Positions 26,701 to 34,626 of a stretch of 56,214 nt of DNA are shown one piece after another; the stretch's first letter is position 1; each line of letters opens with the position of its first letter. The notes under the pieces are model-generated. The model worked only from the letters and a program-made list of their open reading frames with translations. It was not told where the DNA came from and did not search any database. Made by a program: the position numbers and the translations under genes. The DNA lies in NCBI GenBank assembly GCA_948468315.1, contig CAOKHL010000009.1:1-56214 (forward strand), in the 5' to 3' direction. This DNA comes from an uncultured Eubacteriales bacterium (GTDB lineage Bacteria; Bacillota; Clostridia; TANB77; CAG-508).

Positions 26701-29624
26701 ATTGTGGAGAAGTAGTAATAGAAAATAACAATACAAATCCAATAATAAGAATAACTAATAGAAAAGACACTAAAATAATAGGAAAAGTATGGTTAGAACA
26801 TGAACTTCAAACAAAAACAGATACCTCATACAATAATATGTATGATAGTGGAATAGATGAATTATTATCAGGTATACAAGTAGAACTTGTAGATAAATCA
26901 AAAGGAACACCAGTAGTAGTAGCAAAGACACAAACAAAACCTGATGGTACATATATTTTTGAAAAACTAGATGATAATTCTAAAATTTTATATAGTAATT
27001 TATATAAATATTATGTTAGATTTTTATATGATAAAGAAAACTATATAACAGTAGTACCAGATTTTGCAGAAGATAAATCAAATGTTTCAAGAGCAATAGA
27101 AGCAGAAATAACAGAAAATGACTTAGATGATGACAAATTAATAGGTACAACTGGTTTGGCGATAACAAACCCTAATGCAACAGAAAATAAAGATGGACTA
27201 GGAAGATATTATGCATATGATAGTAATAGTGGATCATATTGTGTAAAAGACATAAACTTAGGTTTAATGAAAAAAATAAAACCAGAATATAGCATAAATC
27301 AAAGTATAGAATATATAAAAATTGTAAGGGGAAATTATACTTTTAAATATAAATATGGAAATAAGATAATAATAGAAGAAGATGAAAGTAAACTTTTCCC
27401 ATCAGTGCAATTACAGAACAGTTCAAGATCATTTACACAACCAATATATCCTTCAGATATAAAGTATAACATAGCAAATAATTTAACAAGTAATGATCCT
27501 AATGCATACAAGGTTTATGTAGTATATAAAATAGATATAACAAATAACACAACATTAGATATTGAAAACTTATATCAAGAAAAATCTTTATACTTAACAG
27601 AATTAGTAAATGATTATGATGGAAATAGATTTGAAATAAGTAATGAAGTATTAAATGGAGATGACTCAGAAATTTCAAATGATTTTGGATTATGGAGCGA
27701 TGAAGCAGCAGCTCAAGCCTCTGGAACAAAAACAGCAAGATTTAATATTGGTTCATCAAATAAATTATATAAAGTGGCAAATAAAGGAATATCTCCAAAA
27801 GAAACAGAAACAACATATATTCAATTTAAAGTTAAAGATGAAGCGTTAACAGAGTTATTAGATAAAGAAACACTACAAGAAGCACCAACAGTAGCAAAAT
27901 CTAAGGGATATCATAAATATACAAGAATAGATAATAGTTGGAAAGACAATATGTCAAGAAAATATGAACATAAAAGTATATCAGAAGATAAAAAAGATGC
28001 AGAACTATTTTTAAAATGGACATTATCAGATACAAGAACAGTATCAGGAACAGTATTTGAAGATAGTAAAGTAAGCCAATTAGATGGAGAAGATGTAAAT
28101 TCTCGTGAACACGAAAGAATTGGAGATGGTAAATTTACAGATGGAGAAAAAACATTAAAAGATGTATGGGTAAGCCTAATTGATGCTTCAAATAACGAAA
28201 CAGCAACTTTATATGATGGAGAGCTACAACAAAATCCTACTACAGGTAAATGGAGTACTAATAAAGAGCCAGCAGTTGTAAAAGTAGACGAAAACGGAAA
28301 CTATGCATTAAAAGGAATAGTACCAGGAAGATATTACTTAAAGTTCACATATGGTAATGGAAAAACAAAAATAAAAGACTTAGCTGGAAATGATGTAAAT
28401 ATTTCAACAAAAATAGAAGACAGGGAGATAAATAGCAACTATTATAAATCAACAATATTAACAGGACCAGCAGATACAGCTACATCTTCAAATGAGAAAA
28501 CGTGGTTTTTAGGAAATATCGAAACAACATATTCAGTAGCAACAGATAACACAATAACATATTATGATAAAAATGGAAATTCAAAGCCAGAGGAAAATAT
28601 AATAACATCAAGAACAACATCAACTAAAGAAATGAATTATACATCATCTCAAGACAAAGCAGTAATAGAAGCAATAAGTCCAAACATGGATATACAATTT
28701 GAATATGTAGAAAATCCAGAAATTCAGATGAACACAGGAACAGTATTAAAAACAAATTGTACAGGAATGTATTTCGGAATAATAGAAAGACCACATGTAG
28801 AAATAAAATTAAGCAAAGAAATAAGTAATATAAGACTAACATTATCTAATGGTACAACCATAATCAATGGAGACCCACGAGACCAAAATGTATCAGAATC
28901 TTTAACAAGCATGAATGATTCTTATGCAAAAATAGAAATGGACAATCCATATTTATATGGTTCATCAGCAATAGTTACATATAATTTAACAGCAACAAAT
29001 GACTCAGAATTAGATTATGCAACAGAAAGTTACTACAAAAAAGGAGAAAAAGGAACTACAGAACCAGTAACAACAACAATAACAAAGGTAATAGACTATT
29101 TATCAAACAACAGTAGTGAATATGTAGCAAACAGTGAAAATGTTAAGCTTTCAAACAATTCAAATGATTATGAAGATGCAGGATATAAAAAAGCAGATTA
29201 TTTTGACCAAAATCCAGACGTAAGAGGCAATAATGAAAAATACAAAAATCAATTATTAATACCAAATGAAGAAAAATTAATGCCTACAAACGCAGGAACA
29301 GGAAATAACAAAACAAGTTATTCTGTAACAGTAAATAAATTAATATCTAATTTAGATGATAACCTAGGATGGGAAAGTTATTCAGAAATTATAGGACTAA
29401 AAAATGTAACATATACAGCACAATATGCAAGTCATTCTGGTAACTACAAAGCAGGTGACACTGAAATAACACCAAATACAACAAGCGAACCAGATAACGC
29501 AAATGCCACAATAGCAATAACTCCATCAACAGGAGCAGACAAAAGCTACACCAAATATATAATAGCAGGAATAGCACTAATAACACTAGCAAGTGGAATT
29601 ATAATCATAAAGAAATATGTATAA
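20769..29624 (+). CDS. Fused giant surface protein, two-part polyprotein (2951 aa)
   Basis: The first half parallels the 1648-aa protein. It has a signal segment (IGMLIIMMLILGISASIFIS), long beta-rich regions, DUF11-like repeats, a Pro/Glu/Asp stalk near 1075-1115, an SdrD B-like domain (NVSGMVWLDENEDGRR), and SVKTG followed by a helix at about 1420-1445. A ten-residue basic loop follows, then a second hydrophobic segment at 1454-1472 ending NSQVAASW, which looks like a signal peptide with an AxA-type cleavage site. The rest parallels the 1554-aa protein: Cna-B/SpaA-like domains (YTITETSAPKGYKL), SRSFTQPIYPSDI against SKSYTGKIYPTDI, VSGTVFEDS, and a C-terminal TPSTGADKS, helix, KKYV. The reading frame is unbroken. 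The new N-terminus of the second half is Cys-rich (GWICNHHGMHQC) and lacks the thioester motif. Confidence 0.8.
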   Translation: MKHSNKLCKEIKIGMLIIMMLILGISASIFISRALYEENGQEISPEIRNSFNLIKYVNYEDEGQNKAIVEFNLKETVTYNNDYYSPVKNNSIYIKLPEIAGVLPEKVEVISVSSKATNGDNKQKQAKYEYNPENRNLHIYENNEEKEDGNIYYGNKNEYDEYEIIVYYNNKIELTDESNKLLNIPVLIRYDSENEQIGNIQKIFNNEIELKEKGDIISTEIVTQKVYNGYINANITNGTEYETEFSQKSTIYVSELNADEIILKEYNGFKLENDNIEQIDKIKYKQVKINTKDAKQILGENGYIEILDEKENSLSKIIINNVSSDEIIFNFEDNNNYLTIKTSKPINKGIIRISTLKAIKPEMKDLDKREIITLQNIIGNKIIINSIDEINTTETEEISNYTSKINTEIKDARTKVDVTINNTNWTNNISNNINITAKLEISRNEYNLFQNPLIEIELPQNVEKVILGDSYILNGNGIYLEKVNIEQKENGKKAIIAELKGKQIEYLSGNMIDGTKVVIPANIILEKGFESNESQINVNYSNEVGKSVEKGTNQINVNLESIIEKKIEETIDENKDNILTEEKEKEEVKKQPQKISKVQQIKETNGLIVDITANVGDEIVARAGTNEENNIKDGNVYERQIIKYKVTLTNNTENEIENISVIGGIPNYSNYATVEKGKIWSEEQQKWIYNIQDDLIYNYVIDEEVNNYELKDLKGTLKPGETISSWYEVKLKDLEDGTDHTNIANNIVLKINDEEYNTYQLSNELNQAKIEVKLKAQIISTQKDTFAYKLDIINLTDEELKDIYIETSNIPKELRYENYTVISTEKISSNLKQEDNKLKVTIDRIPKGTEQGKNGFANVFIRFLGENYEEKRNEIELNMTAKTVLNDTTYWSNENIINAYPQYVTAVMSLDKEGQEIHPGDELTYTAIVKNESKVKTLINIVSNLPEELEGIEAIYSYYDVGDDTETDYDIEKELNTKYELMEEILDLSIKSSIDEEEGDPETPVNDIDIPTIVPAGKTIKLIIKAKAKYVEKDVEVNNFITVYGNNIKTVNSNVINTKILTDVDWDFIDKEDPKDPEGPTDPEEPVDPEEPENPENPDNPSNPNDPEIPGDKEETLYNVSGMVWLDENEDGRRIESEKRLSDVTVKLFNAETNSIVILDNNKMSTQVDENGEYIFKNIPKGKYFCLFEYNSEQYEITSYKKSGVGDNSNNDVSKTEVNIDGIKKKVGITDVLTIDNKNLTNIDLGLIERKTFDLKLDKCISKVIVENSKGKKEYKYDNLALAKVEIPKKELKKSIVTIEYKLIITNEGNVSGYVSEITDYVPKELTFIQTNNNGWIVENNGHVKNTSLAQTTIKPGENKILTLYLTKEMTEKSTGIIQNSAEITKSSNFENLNDTDSTEGNKVSNEDDYSSADMMISVKTGFYINCMIIILLILVVILLIYFIKRNHIKKLPTMFLVIFMICLIGINNSQVAASWTENIIWVADGGVLSNGWICNHHGMHQCAVGTHTYRCYEKSRTEEKSNIIIDKNISLTKTSSTSKFKYLDEKYNLVGPYTVECSHNIKSSKVTASLDNGTYTVCDSKGNIKEWKSGKKFTFYLKVPKSTTAVTKVSVTAKVGKVKHEKVSGTILYYADCISVGSYHENRSSQPVYITAGNCQPAKKTRNYSDTKYYSGSVTVDFNTVYSGSLIVKKYDSETKEELSKTSGALFTIKDSAGHVIKEKVQPNTIVKGLPAGTYTITETSAPKGYKLSLQKNIEQNVKVNNGETKPNEVILNLYNQKYTSILIKKVDETTKASIEGIGFTVYDNKHKKYINKTGGMTDTANILYTNKNGEIYIENIKLYDTSKSSTFTITEVDSKNNYYIADKNNKKTIQGVSNATGSFVQADITNKKAFGLTIVKTDKDTSEAINATFNIKYEDGTYLTPEGQYSKSKSNIVAVNGTIAIEGIKKGKYHIYEVNVPDGYELEAQDNYDENNKWVDCGEVVIENNNTNPIIRITNRKDTKIIGKVWLEHELQTKTDTSYNNMYDSGIDELLSGIQVELVDKSKGTPVVVAKTQTKPDGTYIFEKLDDNSKILYSNLYKYYVRFLYDKENYITVVPDFAEDKSNVSRAIEAEITENDLDDDKLIGTTGLAITNPNATENKDGLGRYYAYDSNSGSYCVKDINLGLMKKIKPEYSINQSIEYIKIVRGNYTFKYKYGNKIIIEEDESKLFPSVQLQNSSRSFTQPIYPSDIKYNIANNLTSNDPNAYKVYVVYKIDITNNTTLDIENLYQEKSLYLTELVNDYDGNRFEISNEVLNGDDSEISNDFGLWSDEAAAQASGTKTARFNIGSSNKLYKVANKGISPKETETTYIQFKVKDEALTELLDKETLQEAPTVAKSKGYHKYTRIDNSWKDNMSRKYEHKSISEDKKDAELFLKWTLSDTRTVSGTVFEDSKVSQLDGEDVNSREHERIGDGKFTDGEKTLKDVWVSLIDASNNETATLYDGELQQNPTTGKWSTNKEPAVVKVDENGNYALKGIVPGRYYLKFTYGNGKTKIKDLAGNDVNISTKIEDREINSNYYKSTILTGPADTATSSNEKTWFLGNIETTYSVATDNTITYYDKNGNSKPEENIITSRTTSTKEMNYTSSQDKAVIEAISPNMDIQFEYVENPEIQMNTGTVLKTNCTGMYFGIIERPHVEIKLSKEISNIRLTLSNGTTIINGDPRDQNVSESLTSMNDSYAKIEMDNPYLYGSSAIVTYNLTATNDSELDYATESYYKKGEKGTTEPVTTTITKVIDYLSNNSSEYVANSENVKLSNNSNDYEDAGYKKADYFDQNPDVRGNNEKYKNQLLIPNEEKLMPTNAGTGNNKTSYSVTVNKLISNLDDNLGWESYSEIIGLKNVTYTAQYASHSGNYKAGDTEITPNTTSEPDNANATIAITPSTGADKSYTKYIIAGIALITLASGIIIIKKYV

Positions 29625-29657
29625 TTCCCTGTTTAGTACCGGTTCTTTTTTAGGGAA
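29625..29657 (+). repeat. 33-bp repeat element, copy 1
   Basis: Starts TTCCCTGTTTAGTACCGG and ends TTTTTTAGGGAA; the ends are inverted (TTCCCT/AGGGAA). It begins directly after the stop codon of the giant gene. Flanking AATT extends the possible hairpin. Confidence 0.75.
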
Positions 29658-29664
29658 TTAGTAA

Positions 29665-29697
29665 TTCCCCGTTAAGGGCCGGTTCTTTTTTAGGGAA
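29665..29697 (+). repeat. 33-bp repeat element, copy 2
   Basis: Starts TTCCCCGTTAAGGGCCGG and ends TTTTTTAGGGAA. It is in tandem with copy 1, eight bases apart, and followed by five T residues, so the pair may serve as the terminator of the giant gene. Confidence 0.7.
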
Positions 29698-29732
29698 TTT
29701 TTAACCTTTTTAAACAAAATAATAAAAATTAC

Positions 29733-29761
29733 TTGAATTTATAATTTTGATATTGTATTAT
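29733..29761 (+). promoter_or_regulatory. Promoter of the first WG-repeat gene
   Basis: TTGAAT (29733-29738), 17-base spacer, TATTAT (29756-29761). Confidence 0.55.
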
Positions 29762-29814
29762 AAATAATATAATGGAGAATAATAGGACTAAAGTAAAGAA
29801 AAAAGGAGCTAGAA

Positions 29815-31329
29815 ATGAAGAAAAAAATTTTAATAATATTAGTTTTAATTATAGTAATAGCAACAATTTTTATAATAAGAAATAGGGCAAATAAAAAATA
29901 TGATTATAAGATTTCAGAAGTAAATGAATATAATTATTATATATATAAAGATAATGAACAATATGGAGTAATTGATAAAGAAGGAAAAGTAATTGTAGAA
30001 GCAAGATATACTAATGTAATAATACCAAATCCTGAAAGAGATCTATTTATTTGTTATAATAATGAACAAACAGAAGTATTAAACTCAAAAAATGAAAAGC
30101 AATTTACTAAATATGAAGCGGTTGAACCAATAAAATTAAAAAATGTAGCAAGTACTTTAACATATGAAAAAAGTGTATTAATGTATAAACAAGATGGATT
30201 ATATGGATTAATAGATTTTGATGGAAAAACTATAACAAAAAACATATATAATTGGATAGAAAATCTTAGACCAACAGAAGGCAAATTTTTAGTATCAAAA
30301 GACGAAAAATATGGAATAATTGATTTAAAAGGAAACATATTAGTAAAAACAGAATATGATAAAATAAGTTCAGATGAATATTACACAGAAAAAGATGGGT
30401 ACAAAAAATCAGGATTTATTGTATCAAAAAAAGATGAAAATGGGTATAAATATGGATATATAGATTATACAGGAAAAAATATATTAGACTTAAAATATAA
30501 TGAGATAGAGAGAATATCAAAAGAAGACAAAAATATATACCTAATAGCCTCTGAAAATGGAAAATACGGATTATATAAAAATTCAAAAAAAATAATAAAT
30601 GATGAATATCAATCAATAACATATGAAGATAATGATATATTAATAATACAAAAAAATAAAAAATATGGAGTAGCTTCATTAGAGGGAAAAATAATAATTG
30701 GAGTAGAAAACAGCGAAATTGAAGTAAGAGGAATTTATATATATACTAAATCTTCAAATGAAAATAAAGTATATGATAGGCAAGGAAATGTTGTAGATAT
30801 AAATTACAACAGAAATATATATGATACAGAAAATGAACAATATAGAATATCAACAATATTAAATAATAACATAACATATTATGGAATTGTGGACAAAAAT
30901 GGAAACAAATTAGTAGATGAAAATTATAGATATATAGAATATCTATATAAAAACTATTTTATAGCTACAAACGAAAATGGTAATTTAGGAGTTATAAATA
31001 GTAATGGAAAAGTTATACTTGACATGAAATATGGGTCTTTACAGAAAATAAAAGGAAAAAATATAGTTCAAGCAGTAGAAGCGGGAACTGATAAAAGTGA
31101 AATATATTCAATAGATATGAATAATGTATTAACTATGTCAAAAGCTAACATTCAAGTACAAAAAGATTACATTATAATTTCAAACGAGAATGAAAAAATA
31201 TATTTAGATGAAAATGGAAATCAAATACAAGATGAAATAAAAATACAAAATAAAAGTTTTCCAGAAGAGATAGGAGACTATAAAAAAGAGCAAGTAACAA
31301 TTGAAAATGTATATTATATAAAGAAGTAG
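29815..31329 (+). CDS. Membrane-anchored WG-repeat protein (504 aa)
   Basis: An N-terminal membrane helix (ILIILVLIIVIATIFII) is followed by a soluble domain of tandem WG-type repeats of about 45-50 residues. Each has the form YGVID-x-GK-x-I/V-x-x-x-Y (EQYGVIDKEGKVIVEARY, GLYGLIDFDGKTI, KYGIIDLKGNILV, YKYGYIDYTGKNI, NLGVINSNGKVIL). These fold as small beta sheets. The family is widespread in Clostridia, generally without known function; a role in surface binding or sensing is possible. AAAAAGGAG precedes the ATG. A paralogue of equal length lies at 36430-37944. Confidence 0.85.
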   Translation: MKKKILIILVLIIVIATIFIIRNRANKKYDYKISEVNEYNYYIYKDNEQYGVIDKEGKVIVEARYTNVIIPNPERDLFICYNNEQTEVLNSKNEKQFTKYEAVEPIKLKNVASTLTYEKSVLMYKQDGLYGLIDFDGKTITKNIYNWIENLRPTEGKFLVSKDEKYGIIDLKGNILVKTEYDKISSDEYYTEKDGYKKSGFIVSKKDENGYKYGYIDYTGKNILDLKYNEIERISKEDKNIYLIASENGKYGLYKNSKKIINDEYQSITYEDNDILIIQKNKKYGVASLEGKIIIGVENSEIEVRGIYIYTKSSNENKVYDRQGNVVDINYNRNIYDTENEQYRISTILNNNITYYGIVDKNGNKLVDENYRYIEYLYKNYFIATNENGNLGVINSNGKVILDMKYGSLQKIKGKNIVQAVEAGTDKSEIYSIDMNNVLTMSKANIQVQKDYIIISNENEKIYLDENGNQIQDEIKIQNKSFPEEIGDYKKEQVTIENVYYIKK

Positions 31330-31344
31330 TAAATAATTATAAAG

Positions 31345-31380
31345 AAAGTGGTAACAATAAATATGGTATCACTTTTTTTG
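31345..31380 (+). terminator. Terminator of the WG-repeat gene
   Basis: AAGTGGTA and TATCACTT pair (one G-U) around a short loop, followed by a run of T residues. Confidence 0.7.
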
Positions 31381-31403
31381 TGCAATTAAGGAGGAGAATC
31401 ACA

Positions 31404-32258
31404 ATGAAATTAGGATTAGCATTATCTGGTGGAGGAATTAGAGGAGCCGTTCATATTGGAGTACTTAAAGCATTAGAAGAAAACGATATAAAAATTGATG
31501 TAATTGGAGGAACTAGTTCGGGTAGTTTAGTTGCAGCACTTTATGCTATGGGATATTCTCCTATACATATATATCATTTGTTTAAAAGATATGGCAAAAT
31601 TATTACAAATGTTGGAACAGGAACAATCTTAAATGGAGTTGGAGGATATATAGTTAACAAAAAATTCAATATTTCAGGAATAAATGATGGAAAATTAATT
31701 GAAGAATTATACAATGAATTTGCAAGTAAAAAAAATATTTATAAAATGTCAGACATGAAAATGCCAATAGTAATTCCTACAACAGATATATCAGATGGTA
31801 GAGAATATGTATTTACAAATTCAGCACCTAAAAAGAAGAGCTATGAAAAATATATAACAGATATACCTGTTGGAGCAGCAGTAAGAGCAAGTAGTAGTTT
31901 CCCAGCAATATTTTGTCCATATGAATTTAAAGACCACATATTTCTAGATGGAGGAACATTAGACAATATCCCTGTTAAAGAAGTATTAGAACAAGGAGCA
32001 GATAAAGTAATTACAGTAAATTTTGAACCAATAAAAATTGATAATAATAGCAATGTAATGGATATTGTTTTAAGAACTATTGATATAATGGGGAATAAAA
32101 TTGTAGAAGAAGAATTGAAAAAAAGTGATTTAATTTTAACAATACCAACAGATAATGAAATCGGGTTTTTAGATACAGAACAGATTGAGAAATGTTATGA
32201 ATATGGATATAAAGAAACATTGGAAAAAATTCCAGAGATAAATAAATTAATGGATTAG
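31404..32258 (+). CDS. Patatin-like phospholipase (284 aa)
   Basis: Ser-Asp dyad lipid hydrolase of the patatin/RssA type. The oxyanion loop is ALSGGGIRGAVHIGVL near residue 6, the nucleophile elbow GTSSGS is near residue 37, and the catalytic Asp lies in LDGGTLDNIPV near residue 180. There is no signal peptide, so it is cytoplasmic, possibly acting on membrane lipids. I chose the ATG at 31404 because AAGGAGGAG lies seven bases upstream; the frame opens earlier, within the preceding terminator. It is followed by a hairpin (GACCATA/TATGGTC, 32271-32300). Confidence 0.93.
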   Translation: MKLGLALSGGGIRGAVHIGVLKALEENDIKIDVIGGTSSGSLVAALYAMGYSPIHIYHLFKRYGKIITNVGTGTILNGVGGYIVNKKFNISGINDGKLIEELYNEFASKKNIYKMSDMKMPIVIPTTDISDGREYVFTNSAPKKKSYEKYITDIPVGAAVRASSSFPAIFCPYEFKDHIFLDGGTLDNIPVKEVLEQGADKVITVNFEPIKIDNNSNVMDIVLRTIDIMGNKIVEEELKKSDLILTIPTDNEIGFLDTEQIEKCYEYGYKETLEKIPEINKLMD

Positions 32259-32270
32259 TTTTTTGATTGA

Positions 32271-32300
32271 GACCATACTATTTTAAAAAAGGATATGGTC
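32271..32300 (+). terminator. Probable weak terminator after the phospholipase gene
   Basis: GACCATA and TATGGTC form a 7-bp stem with a 16-base loop. The trailing sequence CCTTTC has few T residues. Confidence 0.45.
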
Positions 32301-32355
32301 CTTTCACAAAAAATCATTAAATTAATATAATAAAAATAAAAGGAGAAAATATATT

Positions 32356-33496
32356 ATGAATACATATTATTTTGATAATGGAGCAACTACAAAGGTTAAA
32401 GAAGAGGTATTAAATGCAATGATACCATATTTTAGTGAACATTATGGAAATCCTTCATCTGTATATGGAATAGCAAGAGATGCTAAAAAAGCAGTTGAGG
32501 AAGCAAGAGAGAAAGTTGCAAATTTAATTGGTGCAAATAAACATGAAATTTATTTTGTGGGATGTGGATCAGAAGCTGATAATACAGCTCTAAAAGGGAT
32601 AGCATATGCAAAGAAAAAACAAGGAAATCACATTATAACTACAAAAATAGAACATCCAGCAATATTAGAAACATGTAAATTTTTAGAAACACAAGGATTT
32701 GATATTACTTATTTAAATGTTGATGAACAAGGATTTGTGGATTTAAATGAACTTAAGAAAAGTATAACAGATAAAACAATTTTAATTAGTGTAATGTTCG
32801 CTAATAATGAAATTGGTACAATTGAGCCAATAGAAGACATTGCAAAAATAGCAAAGTCAAAAAATATAATATTCCATACAGATAGTGTTCAAGCAGTTGG
32901 AAATGTAAGAATAAATGTACATGAAATGGGAATTGATATGTTATCACTTTCTGCACATAAAATACATGGGCCTAAAGGAATTGGAGCTTTATATGTGAAG
33001 GAAGGGATAGATTTTGAAAAATTTATGAATGGTGGACATCAAGAAAAGGATAAACGTGGAGGAACTGAAAATACAGCAGGAATTGTAGGTTTACGGAAAG
33101 GCAGCAGAACTTGCAAATGAAGGTTTAGAAGATCATATAAAAAATATGAAAGATTTAAGAAATTATTATATAGAACAAGTAACAAAAAGAGTTCCAAATG
33201 TAAAAATAAATGGAGCTGTAAATGCTAGACTTCCTGGAAACAGTAACATCTCATTTGAAGGAATAAATGGAAATGATTTACTTTTAGAACTTGATAATGT
33301 TGGAATTTGTGCATCTAGTGGTTCGGCTTGTAGTTCTAGAGATCCAAAGCCTTCTCATGTATTAAAAGCAATAGGATTAAGAGAGGACCTAATAAGAGGA
33401 GCTTTACGTGTGACTTTTGGAGAGTTTAATACTAAGGAGGAAGTAGATTATTTGGTAGATAATTTGGAGAAGACAGTTAAAAAGCTTAGAAAATAA
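32356..33496 (+). CDS. NifS/IscS-type cysteine desulfurase, with a +1 shift at CGG (379 aa)
   Basis: This PLP enzyme converts cysteine to alanine and hands sulfur on for Fe-S clusters or tRNA thiolation. The N-terminus is YFDNGATTKVKEEVL; the PLP lysine is in SLSAHKIHGPKG (near 202); the catalytic-loop cysteine is in SSGSACSSRDPKPSH (near 320). The first frame reaches GTA GGT TTA CGG AAA and stops eight codons later. Skipping the C gives GIVGLGKAAELANEG, matching the conserved segment after GGTENTAG, and continues to the normal end. Length is normal for the family. AAAAGGAG precedes the ATG. No iscU or thiI follows, so which pathway it serves is open. Confidence 0.9.
33094..33097 (+). other. 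CGGA recoding site in the cysteine desulfurase gene
   Basis: In-frame CGG at codon 247, preceded by TTA. C-GGA read as glycine gives GLGKAAEL, where this glycine is conserved in NifS/IscS proteins. Without the shift translation stops at 33120. Confidence 0.85.
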
Positions 33497-33534
33497 AAGA
33501 AGTGGTAAGTTTTAGAACTTGCCACTTCTTTTAT
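33497..33534 (+). terminator. Terminator of the cysteine desulfurase gene
   Basis: AGAAGTGGTAAGTT and AACTTGCCACTTCT form a long stem (one mismatch), followed by TTTAT. Confidence 0.8.
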
Positions 33535-33606
33535 AATTTAGTATCTCTAATGTATAAAAATACCAAAATTACAAATAATAACAAAAAATGTAAAAGGGGT
33601 ATTTTA

Positions 33607-34458
33607 GTGGAAAAAGAGACAATAAAACAATTTATATTTGAAGTTATAGAAACACTTATAGGTTCTTTTATAATGGCAATAGCAGTTTCATTTTTTTTGC
33701 TTCCAAATGAATTATCAGCTGGAGGTTTTTCTGGAATAGCAACAATTATGTATTATATATTTGAAATACCAATGGGAACTACAATTTTGCTTTTAAATAT
33801 ACCATTATTTATTATAGCAACATTTAAAATTGGAAAAATGTTTTTTGTAAAATCAATTATAGGAACAATAAGTATCTCAGTTTTCATAGATGTATTGGAC
33901 AAGTTTCCTCCACTTACAGGTGATAAAATACTAGCATGTGTATATGGTGGAATTTTGTCAGGAATAGGGACAGCATTAATATTACGAGCACATAGTTCAA
34001 CAGGGGGCTCTGATTTAACAAGTGTAATAATAAAACAATATAAACCAATGTTTAGAGAAGGCAAATTAATAACAATAATAGATTTTATTATAGTTTTATT
34101 AAATATTATCTTTTTAGGAAAAATAGAAATTGGATTATATTCAGCAATTGCAATATATTTAATGGGAAAAGTAATAGATATTCTATTTGAGGGGATTTAT
34201 TTTACAAAGTTATTATTTATTATATCAGATAAAAGTGAAGAAATATCAAATTCCATCAAGATAAATGCTAAAAGGGGAGTAACAGCATTTTACGGGAAGG
34301 GAATGTATACAAATGAGGAAAAATTGATACTTATGTGTGCAATAGGAAGAAGTGATTTGTCACAAGTAAAAACAATAATAAAAAAAATAGACCAAAATGC
34401 TTTTATAATAATTACAAATTCAAGGGAAGTTTTAGGTATGGGATTTAAGGGGCAATAG
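33607..34458 (+). CDS. YitT family membrane protein with DUF2179 domain (284 aa)
   Basis: Five or six hydrophobic helices carry the YitT/DUF161 pattern (NELSAGGFSGIATIMYYIF; STGGSDLTSVIIKQY). A soluble C-terminal DUF2179 domain follows (KRGVTAFYGKGMYTNEEK, then IIITNSREVLGMGF). The family is common in Firmicutes with no settled function; transport is suspected. I chose GTG at 33607 because AAAAGGGG lies just upstream and the membrane domain then starts as in relatives; the frame is open further upstream into the preceding terminator. It is a single gene. Confidence 0.85.
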   Translation: MEKETIKQFIFEVIETLIGSFIMAIAVSFFLLPNELSAGGFSGIATIMYYIFEIPMGTTILLLNIPLFIIATFKIGKMFFVKSIIGTISISVFIDVLDKFPPLTGDKILACVYGGILSGIGTALILRAHSSTGGSDLTSVIIKQYKPMFREGKLITIIDFIIVLLNIIFLGKIEIGLYSAIAIYLMGKVIDILFEGIYFTKLLFIISDKSEEISNSIKINAKRGVTAFYGKGMYTNEEKLILMCAIGRSDLSQVKTIIKKIDQNAFIIITNSREVLGMGFKGQ

Positions 34459-34626
34459 TTTGCATAACGCTCCTTTTGTTAAGTAAAAAACTATATCGAA
34501 AACGCTTGAAAAATAATTAACAATATGATACCATAAAAATACTAAAATTATCTAAAAGTTTATGCAGATTGGAAAAACAATTAAATAGATAACTTAAGAT
34601 AGAATAGGAAGAAAGAGGAGGATAAA

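Noticed and set aside
10847-29624. Long minus-strand frames inside the giant surface genes
   Set aside because: They are Leu/Phe-rich shadows of A-rich coding DNA, lack ribosome sites and overlap well-supported genes.
15812-29624. Canonical LPxTG sortase signals
   Set aside because: No LPxTG is present; only TPTTG and TPSTG variants occur, reported as a separate finding.
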